Shown one piece after another: positions 8,884-17,290 of a DNA stretch of 64,000 nt. Made by a program: the position numbers and the translations under genes. This DNA is from Aeromonas piscicola. Lineage in GTDB: Bacteria; Pseudomonadota; Gammaproteobacteria; Enterobacterales; Aeromonadaceae. Under the pieces are notes generated by a model. The model did no database searches. It was not told the DNA's origin and worked only from the letters and a program-made list of their open reading frames with translations. The stretch spans positions 62,001 to 126,000 of the forward strand of contig NZ_CDBL01000073.1 in assembly GCF_000820005.1 (NCBI RefSeq), written 5' to 3'. Position 1 is the first letter of the stretch, and each line of letters begins with the position of its first letter.

Positions 8884-9691
8884 GCACGGCCTCTCCCTTG
8901 CCTGCTGCCCGGTTGAGGCAGGCGTTGGCCAGGTTGTTGACGATCTCCGACAGGCGCGGGTCGTCGTGCTGATCGAGGTAGCTCTGGATGCGCAGATCCA
9001 CATCCTGCTGGGTCGCCCCTTCGAGCAGTGCCATAAACTCGTCGGCGATGATCCGCCCCTGCCGGTAACCGGCCATGCGGCGCGCTTCGCGCTCGATCAT
9101 CACCCGAATTTCATTGGGGATGCCGGTGTGGCGCAGCTCGACCCGCTCACCCGGTTGCACCTCGTGGCTGGTGGCTTTGAGTTTTTGCTCAAGCAGACCG
9201 AGCGCCACCGCAAAGCCATAGATGGTAGCCGCGGGAGTGGGGGGGCAGCCGGGGATATAGACATCCACCGGCACGATTTTGTCGGTACCGCCCCAGACGC
9301 AGTAGAGGTCGTGGAAGATGCCGCCGTCACAGCCGCAGGCGCCGTAGGCGATGCAGATCTTGGGATCGGGGGCCGCTTCATAGGCGCGCAGGGCAGGCAC
9401 CCGCATCGCCCGGGTTACCGCGCCGGTAAAGAGCAGGATGTCGGCGTGGCGGGGGGAGGCGACCACCTTGATGCCGAAGCGCTCGGCATCGAACAGCGGT
9501 GTGATGGTGGCGAAGATCTCTATTTCGCAGGCGTTGCAGCCACCGCAATCGACCCGATAGACATAGGCCGAGCGGCGAATGTCTTTGAGCAGGGTTTTCT
9601 TGAGTTTGGTGATCTCGGGGTCCTGTGCCAGCGGCACGGCGCGGGTATGGGCATGGCCGACAACCGGTTCTATGCCTTTGATCTTGCTCAT
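8876..9691 (-). CDS. hycG: HycG-type hydrogenase small subunit
   Basis: 271 aa. The small subunit of the group 4 [NiFe] hydrogenase, related to complex I NuoB; it holds the [4Fe-4S] cluster that passes electrons to the nickel site. Cluster cysteines are visible in [18 protein letters not shown] and IPGCPP. The ATG at 9691 overlaps the hycF stop (TGATG) and has AGGAG eight bases upstream, which favours it over an in-frame GTG at 9700. Faces the cytoplasm as part of the formate hydrogenlyase complex. Confidence 0.95.
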   Translation of the reverse strand: MSKIKGIEPVVGHAHTRAVPLAQDPEITKLKKTLLKDIRRSAYVYRVDCGGCNACEIEIFATITPLFDAERFGIKVVASPRHADILLFTGAVTRAMRVPALRAYEAAPDPKICIAYGACGCDGGIFHDLYCVWGGTDKIVPVDVYIPGCPPTPAATIYGFAVALGLLEQKLKATSHEVQPGERVELRHTGIPNEIRVMIEREARRMAGYRQGRIIADEFMALLEGATQQDVDLRIQSYLDQHDDPRLSEIVNNLANACLNRAAGKGEAVHG

Positions 9692-10248
9692 CACATCCAC
9701 TCCTGTTGTGTGGTAATCGGTGTGGCAATTGGTGTGGCCAGGGCCGAGTCAGGCTGGTTCAGCATGCTCTGTTTTCGTTTGCAGTCGGGGCAGTGGTGCA
9801 GCCGCTCCGGGGTCGCCAGCGGCGTGCCCGCCTGCTTGAGGGTGTCCTCCACCAGCGCCACTAGCTTGCTCGGGGCAAAGTAGGTGCCGCACAGGGTGCA
9901 GGGGGCCAGCGCGAAGCGGGCCTCCTCATACAAGTCAGCCTTGTTGGTCACCGCCAGCTCGAACTCGGGGGAGAGGGCGATGGCGCGGGTCGGGCAGACC
10001 TCTTCGCAGCGGCCGCAGAAGATGCAGCGGGCCATGGAGATCTCCCAGCGTCGCTCGCCGGTTTCCATATCGACTTCCATCACCAGCGCGTTGGCCGGGC
10101 AGGCCTTGGTGCAGGCGGCGCAGGCGATGCACTGATCCGCCTGATATTTCGGTTTGCCGCGAAAATCCCGGTTCACCTCGTAAGGGGCGAAGGGGTACTT
10201 GGCGGTCGGTGTGCCAGCCTTGAGGATGGTCTTGAACAGCTTGATCAT
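9691..10248 (-). CDS. hycF: HycF-type ferredoxin subunit of hydrogenase
   Basis: 185 aa. An electron-transfer subunit with two [4Fe-4S] motifs ([12 protein letters not shown] near residue 40 and [12 protein letters not shown] near residue 75), homologous to HycF/HyfH and complex I NuoI. A second cysteine pair set (CTLCGTYF and CPDCKRKQ) suggests a small metal-binding site in the C-terminal third. The last 20 residues are low-complexity ([10 protein letters not shown]). Its TGA overlaps the hycG ATG, and it follows hycE after nine bases. Confidence 0.93.
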   Translation of the reverse strand: MIKLFKTILKAGTPTAKYPFAPYEVNRDFRGKPKYQADQCIACAACTKACPANALVMEVDMETGERRWEISMARCIFCGRCEEVCPTRAIALSPEFELAVTNKADLYEEARFALAPCTLCGTYFAPSKLVALVEDTLKQAGTPLATPERLHHCPDCKRKQSMLNQPDSALATPIATPITTQQEWM

Positions 10249-10257
10249 GATGACCCC

Positions 10258-11976
10258 TTACTTGAGCGGAGAGTTTTTGCGGTCGATACCGTAGCGCTCG
10301 ATCTCCTTGTAGGAGACCACGGTGGACTTGCCCTTCTTGGGGTCGACCAGGGTGACCCGATCGGTACAGGAGTAACAGGGATCCAGACTGCCGATAATGA
10401 GCGGCGCATCGGCGACGGTATTGCCGCGCAGCATGTAGCGCAGGGCGGGCCAGTTGGCGTAGGTGGCGGCGCGGCAGCGCCAGCGGAACAGCTTCTGGTT
10501 ATCCCCGGTCATGCTCCAGTGGACGTTCTCTCCGCGGGGCGCTTCGGTAAAGCCCAGCGCAAATTTGCCCGGCTGATAGGTGAACCCTTCGGTGAGCAGC
10601 GGCCCCTCCGGCAGGTGCTCAAGGCCGAACTCAATCATGTCAAGGGAGTCGTAGAGCTCGTGGATGCGCACCAGCACCCGGGATTGCACGTCGCAACCGG
10701 CTAGGGTCTGGATCTCCATCGGCAATTCGCGATAGGCGGCAAAGTCGTGGACCCGGCGCACGTCGCGCTTGAAGCCGCTGGCCCGCACCATGGGGCCGAC
10801 GCAGCTGAAATCGCGGGCGATTTGCGGGTCGAGGCGGCCTATCCCCACCAGACGGGAGGTGATGTTGGCGGTGTCGAGCAGCATGGCCACCAGCGGTTTC
10901 AACTCATCACGCAGTTCCCGCACCAGCTGGGCGCCCTTGATGCGATCTTCCTTGAAGATGTCGCGGCGCACCCCGCCAATCAGGTTGAGGCCGTAGGTCT
11001 TGCGGGCGCCGGTCAGCAGCTCGGCCAGGGTCATGGATTTCTCCCGCACCCGGAAGAACTGCATAAAGCCGGTGTCGAAACCGGTGAAGTGGCTCGACAG
11101 GCCGATGTTGAGGATGTGGCTGTGCAGGCGCTCTACTTCCAGCAGCACGGCGCGGATCATCTTGGCCCGCTCGGGCACCTTAATGCCCATGGCGTTCTCT
11201 ACCGAGGTGGTATAGGCCACGCTGTGGGTAAAGCCGCAGATGCCGCAGACCCGATCGGTCAGAAACGCCACTTCGTTGTAGCCCATGCGGGTTTCCGCCA
11301 GCTTCTCCATGCCGCGATGGACATAGAAGAGGCGGTAGTCGGCATCTATGATGTCTTCCCCATCGACGAACAGACGAAAATGCCCCGGTTCGTCCGAGGT
11401 GATGTGCAGCGGGCCGACCGGCACGATGCGGTTGGCATCACTGCCCAATTCGTTGACGAAGGGGTAGGTCTCGGTGTCGGTGGTGGGCATCGGGCGCTGG
11501 CGGTAATCCATGGCGTCCTTGCGCAGCGGGTGGATATCCTCCGGCCAGTCATCCGGCAGCACCAGACGGCGTTCGTCCGGCAGGCCGACGGCGCGCAGGC
11601 CGTACATGTCGCGGATCTCCCGCTCGCCCCACACCGCCGCCGGAATGGTCGGGGTGATGGAGGGGTACTCCTGCTCGATGGCATTGACCAGCACCTTGAC
11701 GGTGATCCAGCTCTTGGTGTCGCACTCCATGGAGAAGACGTGGTAGACGGCGAAGTGGCCGTTGAGGCTGCGCTCGTCATTGGCAAACGAAACCGAGAGC
11801 CAGCCGCCCTGCTTGTGGAAGATCAGGCTGGTGAGGGCCACTAGGCTGGTGGGCTTGACGGTCAGGGTGGCCTGATCGGCGGTCTGCCACTGCTCGTCGA
11901 TGATGGCGTGGGGCAGTTGCTGTCGCAGTTGCTGGATATAGTCGCAACCGATGCGATCCGAAATGGCGATGGTCAT
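10258..11976 (-). CDS. hycE: HycE-type [NiFe] hydrogenase large subunit
   Basis: 572 aa (E. coli HycE 569). The catalytic subunit that reduces protons with electrons from formate. Residues 1-170 are the NuoC-like domain and the rest is NuoD/large-subunit-like. Nickel ligands are in RVCGICG and in the C-terminal DPCYSC (532-537). Arg540 marks the expected HycI cleavage site, leaving a 32-residue tail ending KNSPLK, exactly as in E. coli HycE. A 65-bp gap precedes it, the widest in the operon. Confidence 0.97.
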   Translation of the reverse strand: MTIAISDRIGCDYIQQLRQQLPHAIIDEQWQTADQATLTVKPTSLVALTSLIFHKQGGWLSVSFANDERSLNGHFAVYHVFSMECDTKSWITVKVLVNAIEQEYPSITPTIPAAVWGEREIRDMYGLRAVGLPDERRLVLPDDWPEDIHPLRKDAMDYRQRPMPTTDTETYPFVNELGSDANRIVPVGPLHITSDEPGHFRLFVDGEDIIDADYRLFYVHRGMEKLAETRMGYNEVAFLTDRVCGICGFTHSVAYTTSVENAMGIKVPERAKMIRAVLLEVERLHSHILNIGLSSHFTGFDTGFMQFFRVREKSMTLAELLTGARKTYGLNLIGGVRRDIFKEDRIKGAQLVRELRDELKPLVAMLLDTANITSRLVGIGRLDPQIARDFSCVGPMVRASGFKRDVRRVHDFAAYRELPMEIQTLAGCDVQSRVLVRIHELYDSLDMIEFGLEHLPEGPLLTEGFTYQPGKFALGFTEAPRGENVHWSMTGDNQKLFRWRCRAATYANWPALRYMLRGNTVADAPLIIGSLDPCYSCTDRVTLVDPKKGKSTVVSYKEIERYGIDRKNSPLK

Positions 11977-12041
11977 GCAGTTCTCACTTTAAATTCGCAA
12001 ATGATGAAATCGAAAAAAGCAGCTGTGATGGCGGGCATGAG

Positions 12042-12995
12042 TTATACCCCGACCAGATAGGCGAGCAGCGCCAGCAGGGCCAGCCCCAAGCCATAGCGGG
12101 TGAGCTTGTGGGTGCGCACGAACTGGGTGCGGGCCATGGAATTCTCGATGATGCCCGCGAGTGAAAAGGCCACCAGCAGCTTGCAGAGCAGGATCAGGGC
12201 GGCCACCGCCAGCGCGGGCAGGCTCCAGTTCGCCGCCTTGCCGAAAGGCAGGAAGATCACCAAAAAGAGCTGCACCACCACTAGCTGCTTGAGGCCCATG
12301 CTGAGCTTGAGCAGTGCGAGACCTGCGCCCGAGTACTCGGTGAGCGGCCCTTCCTGTAGCTCCTGCTCGGCTTCGGCGCAGTCAAAGGGCAGCTTGCCCA
12401 TCTCCACAAACACCGCGAAGGCGCAGGCGGCCCCCGCCAACAGGGTAGCGATGGGCGCGGCCAGCGGCTGGGTGGCCACATAGCTGCTGATGTTGCCCAG
12501 ATCCGAACTGCCCACCATCATCGCCATGATGAAGCAGGCGAGCACCAGAATGGGCTCCACCAAAATCCCTAAGGTCAGCTCGCGGCGGGCACCGATCCCG
12601 GCAAACATGCTGCCGCTGTCCAGCCCCGCCAGGGAGAAGAAGAAGCGGAAGATGGCGAACAGGTAGATGTCGGTGATGAGATCCCCGGCGATGGGAAAGG
12701 GGGACTCGTGGGTCAGGGTCGGCAGCGCCATCGCCACCAGCAACAGGGCTGCGATCAGCAGCGCAGGCATCAGGTTGAAGATGATGCCGGCAGGCTCCGG
12801 GGTCACCTCCTGGCGGCGCAGGAGCTTCCCGATATCCCGGTAATCCTGCAGCAGGCCTGGCCCCTGACGGGAGTGCATCTTGGCCCGCAGCACCCGGTTG
12901 AAACCGGTGGCCAGCGGCGCCAGCGCCAGCATGGCGATGGCCTGGGTCAGGGCGAGGGCAACCATGCCCCAGCTCGGCATTTCAAGAACAGGCAT
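12042..12995 (-). CDS. hycD: HycD/HyfC-type membrane subunit
   Basis: 317 aa, hydrophobic, with about eight predicted membrane segments; homologous to complex I NuoH (ND1). It anchors the hydrogenase module to the membrane arm. The cytoplasmic loop NRVLRAKMHSRQGPGLLQDYRDIGKLL near residues 33-60 is typical. AGGAG lies six bases upstream of the ATG. It follows hycC directly, whereas a Hyf-type operon would have hyfDEF after this gene; hycE follows instead. Confidence 0.94.
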   Translation of the reverse strand: MPVLEMPSWGMVALALTQAIAMLALAPLATGFNRVLRAKMHSRQGPGLLQDYRDIGKLLRRQEVTPEPAGIIFNLMPALLIAALLLVAMALPTLTHESPFPIAGDLITDIYLFAIFRFFFSLAGLDSGSMFAGIGARRELTLGILVEPILVLACFIMAMMVGSSDLGNISSYVATQPLAAPIATLLAGAACAFAVFVEMGKLPFDCAEAEQELQEGPLTEYSGAGLALLKLSMGLKQLVVVQLFLVIFLPFGKAANWSLPALAVAALILLCKLLVAFSLAGIIENSMARTQFVRTHKLTRYGLGLALLALLAYLVGV

Positions 12996-12996
12996 A

Positions 12997-14880
12997 TCAG
13001 ACTCCTACAGCCATCAGGATAAAGAGCGCCAGCACCAGGCCGTGCAACAGCCAGCCAGCGGCAGAGGGAGACGCGCTCACCCCGTGCAGGGCGGTGGCCA
13101 GATCGAGATGCGGCTGCTTGCGATAGAGCGGCGCGCAGAGCTGGCGCAAGGTGTGGGTGACACCGCCGGAGGTGAGGCTCATGCGCTCCTCATAGGCGTA
13201 ACCGCAGGCCCACGGGGTACCGGCGTGACGACGACCCAGCTTGGGCCCCTTGAAGATGGCCACGACCAGCAGCGGGATCAGGAACAGCCCCAGCAGGGTG
13301 ATGGCAATCACCGGTGGGGAGAGGATCGCCTGTGAGCTGTCGAGCGGCAGCAGGGTCGCGCCAGTGGCCACGCTCATTTGGCCCATGAGGTGAGAAGAGA
13401 CGAGGGCCTGACCGTAGCCGCTGACAAAGGGGGCAATCCAGGGGGCGCCCAGACCCAGCACCAGACAGACGGCTGCCAGCAGCAGGGTGCCTGCCACCAT
13501 GGCGTTGGGTACTTCGCGGGCCTGACTCGCTTTTTCGCTGCGCGGGGCGCCGCAGAAGCAGATGCCATACACCTTGACGAAACACATCACCGCCATGGCG
13601 CCGGTCACCGCCAGCATCACCACTGCCAGCGGGGCAACGACAGAGGTGCCGAGTTTGGTCATGGAAAGCAGCGCCTGATAGATAAACCACTCGCTGACAA
13701 AGCCGTTGAGGGGCGGCAGCGCCGAGATGGCCATGGCACCGATAAGGAACGCCAGCGCGGTCCAGGGCATCAGTTTGGCCAAGCCACCCATCTTGTCCAT
13801 GTCACGGGTGTGCAGGCGGAACATCACAGATCCGGTGCCCATAAAGAGCAGGCTCTTGAAGATGGCGTGGTTGAGCAGGTGATAAAGCGCACCGAGCAGC
13901 CCCAGCACCACCAGCGCCGGTTGCTGGTTAGCGATGCCGATCATGCCGATCCCCATCCCCATCAGGATGATGCCGATGTTCTCTACCGTGTGGTAGGCGA
14001 GCAGCCGCTTGAGATCGTGCTCGGCCAGTGCAAACAGCACCCCGAGCACTGCCGAGCAGGCACCGAAGATCAGCACCATGTAGCCCCACCAGAGCTGGCT
14101 GGCGCCGAGAAAATCGATGCTGACTCGCAGAATGCCAAACAGACCGAGCTTCACCATGACGCCAGACATCAGCGCCGAAATATGGGAAGGGGCGACGGGC
14201 TCGGCTACTGGCAGCCAGCCGTGCAGCGGCACGAAACCGGCGCGCAGGCCAAAGCCGCAGAAGCTGAGCAGGAAGACCAGGGATGCCAATGCGCCCGCCA
14301 GATGGTGCTCGCGCAGCGCGGCGAACTCCAGCGAACCGCTGTCGCGGCAGAGCAGCCAGAAGGCGACCAGTACCAGCGCCATGCCGATATGGTTCATCAC
14401 CAGATAGAGGCGGCTCTGTTTGGCGGCATCGGGGTTGGTCTTGACCAGCCAGTAGGTGGTGAGGGTCACCAGCTCGTAGCAGAGCAAAAAGCCCAATGCA
14501 TTGTCGGCCAGCACCATGCCCACCATGGCGAACAGGAAGAGGTTCATCAGCACGCCAATGGCCACATCCCCCTTGCCCTGATACTCGCGGATATAGGCAA
14601 AGGAGTAGAGGGAGACAGCCAAGCCCACGAGCGTGATCACCAGCAGCATCAGGGCAGAGAGCATATCCAGATGCACCGAACCCAGCAGCCAGAGCTGGCC
14701 GTCGATGGGGGCACCTTGGGCCAGCGCCTTGATGGCGGCAACAACACCGGCGAGCGAGCCCAGCAGGGCAAAGCCGCTATTGAGGCGGTTGGCAAGCCAG
14801 GGCTGCTTTTGCAGCAGCAGACCGGCGGCTGCGCCCAATAGAAAGAGCACGAGCGTGCCCATAACAAGCGGGGACAACAT
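12997..14880 (-). CDS. hycC: HycC/HyfB-type proton-translocating membrane subunit
   Basis: 627 aa (E. coli HycC 608, HyfB 672). A large antiporter-like membrane protein related to complex I NuoL/NuoN, with roughly 14-16 hydrophobic segments. The proton_antipo core (GFVPLHGWLPVAEPVAPSHISALMS near residues 220-245) is clear. I choose MLSPLVMGT (ATG 14880), whose A overlaps the hycB TGA (TGATG). It is the only antiporter-like subunit in this operon, so the complex should resemble FHL-1 rather than the larger Hyf complex. Confidence 0.93.
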   Translation of the reverse strand: MLSPLVMGTLVLFLLGAAAGLLLQKQPWLANRLNSGFALLGSLAGVVAAIKALAQGAPIDGQLWLLGSVHLDMLSALMLLVITLVGLAVSLYSFAYIREYQGKGDVAIGVLMNLFLFAMVGMVLADNALGFLLCYELVTLTTYWLVKTNPDAAKQSRLYLVMNHIGMALVLVAFWLLCRDSGSLEFAALREHHLAGALASLVFLLSFCGFGLRAGFVPLHGWLPVAEPVAPSHISALMSGVMVKLGLFGILRVSIDFLGASQLWWGYMVLIFGACSAVLGVLFALAEHDLKRLLAYHTVENIGIILMGMGIGMIGIANQQPALVVLGLLGALYHLLNHAIFKSLLFMGTGSVMFRLHTRDMDKMGGLAKLMPWTALAFLIGAMAISALPPLNGFVSEWFIYQALLSMTKLGTSVVAPLAVVMLAVTGAMAVMCFVKVYGICFCGAPRSEKASQAREVPNAMVAGTLLLAAVCLVLGLGAPWIAPFVSGYGQALVSSHLMGQMSVATGATLLPLDSSQAILSPPVIAITLLGLFLIPLLVVAIFKGPKLGRRHAGTPWACGYAYEERMSLTSGGVTHTLRQLCAPLYRKQPHLDLATALHGVSASPSAAGWLLHGLVLALFILMAVGV

Positions 14881-15560
14881 CAGCGAACTCCCTCTGTGGT
14901 TGAAGCGTCGAGTGAAGGGGGCGTGGTCGTGGAGGTCGAACATGCAGAGGCCGAGAATGCGGGCGCACCTTCCGGGTGAGCGTTGGCGGCTTGCAGGCGA
15001 CGGTCGCGGGCAGCGTTGGCACAGGCCGTGTCGTTGACGATGCTCAGTGACTGGGAGGGGCAGGCCTCGATGCAGGCGGGGCCTTCGGCGCGAAACTCGC
15101 AAAGGTCACATTTGACCGCAATGCTGCGCACGCCCGGTTCCCAGCTCAGCAGATCCTCGCCAAAGCAGCGCAGACCGGCGGAGGTGGAGGGATTGCTGGA
15201 GCGGATGGAGCAGGGAATGTAGGTGTCGTAGCTGTTGGCCATGGCCACCGGCCGGCTGCCACCGCTCTGGATGGCGCCGAACGGGCAGGCCACGGCGCAG
15301 AGGTTGCAGCCGATGCAGAGCGACTCGTTGAGCTGCACGCAATCGCCGGTCTGGCGAATGGCCTCGACCGGGCACACCTTGATGCAGGGGGCATCGTCAC
15401 AGTGACGGCACTGAACCGGCATGGTCGCCTGCTCGTGTCGCATAACGGTTAAACGGGGGGCTTGCTGCAAACCTTGCGCCTTGTGAACCGTACTGCAGGC
15501 CGCCATACAGGTGCCACAGCCAATACAAAGCTTGGGGTCAGCGATAACGAAGCGGTTCAT
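14880..15560 (-). CDS. hycB: HycB/HyfA-type four-cluster ferredoxin
   Basis: 226 aa. An electron carrier linking formate dehydrogenase H (FdhF) to the hydrogenase. Four CxxCxxCxxxC-type clusters are visible, beginning CIGCGTCMAAC and including CIGCNLCAVACP. The sequence is closer to HyfA (VHKAQGLQQAPRL) than to HycB, although the operon has the Hyc subunit set. The last about 35 residues are Ser/Ala/Thr-rich and variable. First gene of the operon, 45 bp downstream of the sigma-54 promoter core, with AAGG just before the ATG. Confidence 0.92.
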   Translation of the reverse strand: MNRFVIADPKLCIGCGTCMAACSTVHKAQGLQQAPRLTVMRHEQATMPVQCRHCDDAPCIKVCPVEAIRQTGDCVQLNESLCIGCNLCAVACPFGAIQSGGSRPVAMANSYDTYIPCSIRSSNPSTSAGLRCFGEDLLSWEPGVRSIAVKCDLCEFRAEGPACIEACPSQSLSIVNDTACANAARDRRLQAANAHPEGAPAFSASACSTSTTTPPSLDASTTEGVR

Positions 15561-15605
15561 AGCCTACCTTGTCGTGTCGCGAACGGAGAGAATAGGGGCA
15601 GGATG

Positions 15606-15620
15606 GCAAAATGCGGGCCA
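15606..15620 (-). promoter_or_regulatory. Sigma-54 promoter of the hyc operon
   Basis: On the minus strand the sequence reads TGGCCCGCATTTTGC. It matches the -24/-12 consensus TGGCAC-N5-TTGC, with the invariant GG and GC at the required spacing. It points to hycB, whose ATG is about 45 bp downstream. FhlA, the expected activator, is encoded in this window. Confidence 0.85.
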
Positions 15621-15721
15621 GATTGGTTCTTGCAGATAAATTGGTTTTAAGTAGCTGTTTTTAAATGAATAAAAATCTTCGTGTGGTTGAGTGAACGCGC
15701 TGATGTGGCTGTCGAACTGTG

Positions 15722-15745
15722 ACCTTCGTCACTTGTGACGAAGGT
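15722..15745. promoter_or_regulatory. Perfect palindrome upstream of hyc: candidate FhlA enhancer or CRP site
   Basis: ACCTTCGTCAC and GTGACGAAGGT form a perfect 11-bp inverted repeat around TT. The arms contain TTCGT/ACGAA, the core of reported FhlA upstream sites. TGTGA-N6-TCAC (15719-15732) overlaps it and resembles a CRP box. The centre is about 125 bp upstream of the hyc sigma-54 element, a normal enhancer distance, with an AT-rich stretch between them. No gene is visible elsewhere in 15561-16067. Confidence 0.6.
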
Positions 15746-16067
15746 ATCGACAGAGAGTGTTGGCAGTGATCACAGAAATTTATTGAAGTTAGAGCTGTTG
15801 ATTGGCTCCTTATTGCTGAAACAGCGAGACTTGGTTCAAGCATAAAATGACTTGTGACATGGGGATAAATAACAAAATTGTTGATAGTTAGAATGGACAA
15901 GAAAGATATTTTCATATCTGAATAATTTGGATAGGATTCTTATGAGTGCCAATCGCTTTGTTTTGTGTAACTTTTGAGCATAAGTGGTGCACGTAGGGCG
16001 ATGCTTTAATAATTAAAGGATTTTTATTTAAAGCAGCCATAATAAGAAACAACTGAAGTTGATAAAA

Positions 16068-16676
16068 ATGATCAAAAAAATGAAAGCTTCCATAGCTACG
16101 ATTTTGTCGGTGATAAGTTTCAACGGTCTGGCTGCAGAATCAGGAATAACACATTTTTCAAATTGTGATGCATCCTTTTTTACTGCTGCGGCTAATAACC
16201 CACGGTTAAGAACAATTCCTGAAAGATTATACTCATCAGATTTAAAGAAAGATAAAAAGGTAAAGCTTGACTTGCATTACACAACACCGGAAGGAATAGA
16301 GGTATCCGGTTTTGTGGTAACATACACAGACTTTGATGCGTATAAAGAATATACGCCGATGGATGTGAGAGGACAGTTTTATTACTGGGGGTTTACATCA
16401 ACCCAACCCATCGAAACTGTGGTCGCTCTTATGTCGAAGACATTGAGTTTGCAAAAATTGGACGATGAGAATTATGTTTTCAATCCGATGATAAGAAATG
16501 AAGGCTCAAACTGGGTGAAGAATAACTCTGCCGTTACAGATATATCTCCTGCAGAGAAAACGACAGAAAAAGTATTTTTAATTGAGAAGGCAGATAACCA
16601 AACTGTAGAAATACTCTGCTCCCTGCAAGGTAGTGTTAGTCAGCAAGATTTATATGAAGCAGGAGTACAGAAATGA
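16068..16676 (+). CDS. Predicted exported protein of unknown function
   Basis: 202 aa. A lysine-rich N-terminus followed by a hydrophobic stretch ending FNGLAA-ES looks like a Sec signal peptide, so the mature protein should be periplasmic or secreted. I recognise no family. It has two Cys in the mature part. The start could be the ATG at 16068, or the one at 16080 or a TTG at 16059; GAAG lies about nine bases before 16068. It overlaps the next gene by ATGA, and both are AT-rich compared with the GC-rich surroundings, which suggests horizontal transfer. Confidence 0.75.
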   Translation: MIKKMKASIATILSVISFNGLAAESGITHFSNCDASFFTAAANNPRLRTIPERLYSSDLKKDKKVKLDLHYTTPEGIEVSGFVVTYTDFDAYKEYTPMDVRGQFYYWGFTSTQPIETVVALMSKTLSLQKLDDENYVFNPMIRNEGSNWVKNNSAVTDISPAEKTTEKVFLIEKADNQTVEILCSLQGSVSQQDLYEAGVQK

Positions 16677-17128
16677 CATCTAAATCATTTTTTATTGGAT
16701 TGCTGGCTGTACTTTTATCAGGTTGTGCTGGTGTAAAGAAAGATGAGCCTTTACCGAAAGGATATAGCTTGGCAAGCTCAAATGACTTGATGGATACATA
16801 TTTTGTCAAACCTGACTCATGGTTCTATAAAGGTAATAAAAATGTGCGTCAGTTAGAGGTGGTTAAAGCACTAAAAAAAGAAGATGAAGTGGAGGGGCAT
16901 AAATTTATTGCAATTAAAACGAAATATGTATTTGATTGCGAAAATAAAAATAAATACACAAAAATCCCAAGTGGCTTTTTTGACAATAAATATGCGATTG
17001 GGAAGCCTGTTGTCCCATTTCCTTTTAGCTCAAGCCGTTGGTTATTCGCTAAGGATGGATCATCAGAGGGTGTGATGTGGGATGTGCTTTGTGTTCAGCT
17101 AATGGCTGAGGTAGATGCGAAATCGTAA
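16673..17128 (+). CDS. Predicted lipoprotein of unknown function
   Basis: 151 aa. The signal peptide ends in the lipobox LLSGC (Cys18), so the protein is likely lipidated and anchored in the membrane. The family is not recognised. Two further Cys (CENKNK and VLCVQL) may form a disulfide. The ATG overlaps the TGA of the preceding exported protein, implying the two are made together and may interact. Base composition is as AT-rich as its partner. Confidence 0.78.
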   Translation: MTSKSFFIGLLAVLLSGCAGVKKDEPLPKGYSLASSNDLMDTYFVKPDSWFYKGNKNVRQLEVVKALKKEDEVEGHKFIAIKTKYVFDCENKNKYTKIPSGFFDNKYAIGKPVVPFPFSSSRWLFAKDGSSEGVMWDVLCVQLMAEVDAKS

Positions 17129-17211
17129 TGTCACTTTAACGTGTTATTTATATAAGCATAGAATTTTTGCTGGGTTTATATTTCCTCAAGTTCAGTAAGT
17201 AAAATGAATAT

Positions 17212-17251
17212 GCAAATAGAGAGGGAGGCCAATGCCTCCCTCTCTATTTGC
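17212..17251. terminator. Perfect 18-bp hairpin between convergent genes
   Basis: GCAAATAGAGAGGGAGGC and its exact complement flank a CAAT loop. The hairpin lies between the convergent lipoprotein gene and kup and should stop transcription from both sides. The runs next to the stem are short (TATTT), so termination would rely mainly on stem strength. Confidence 0.8.
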
Positions 17252-17290
17252 TGAGGTTTTCTATGCCATTACGAGGCCATCAACACGCCA

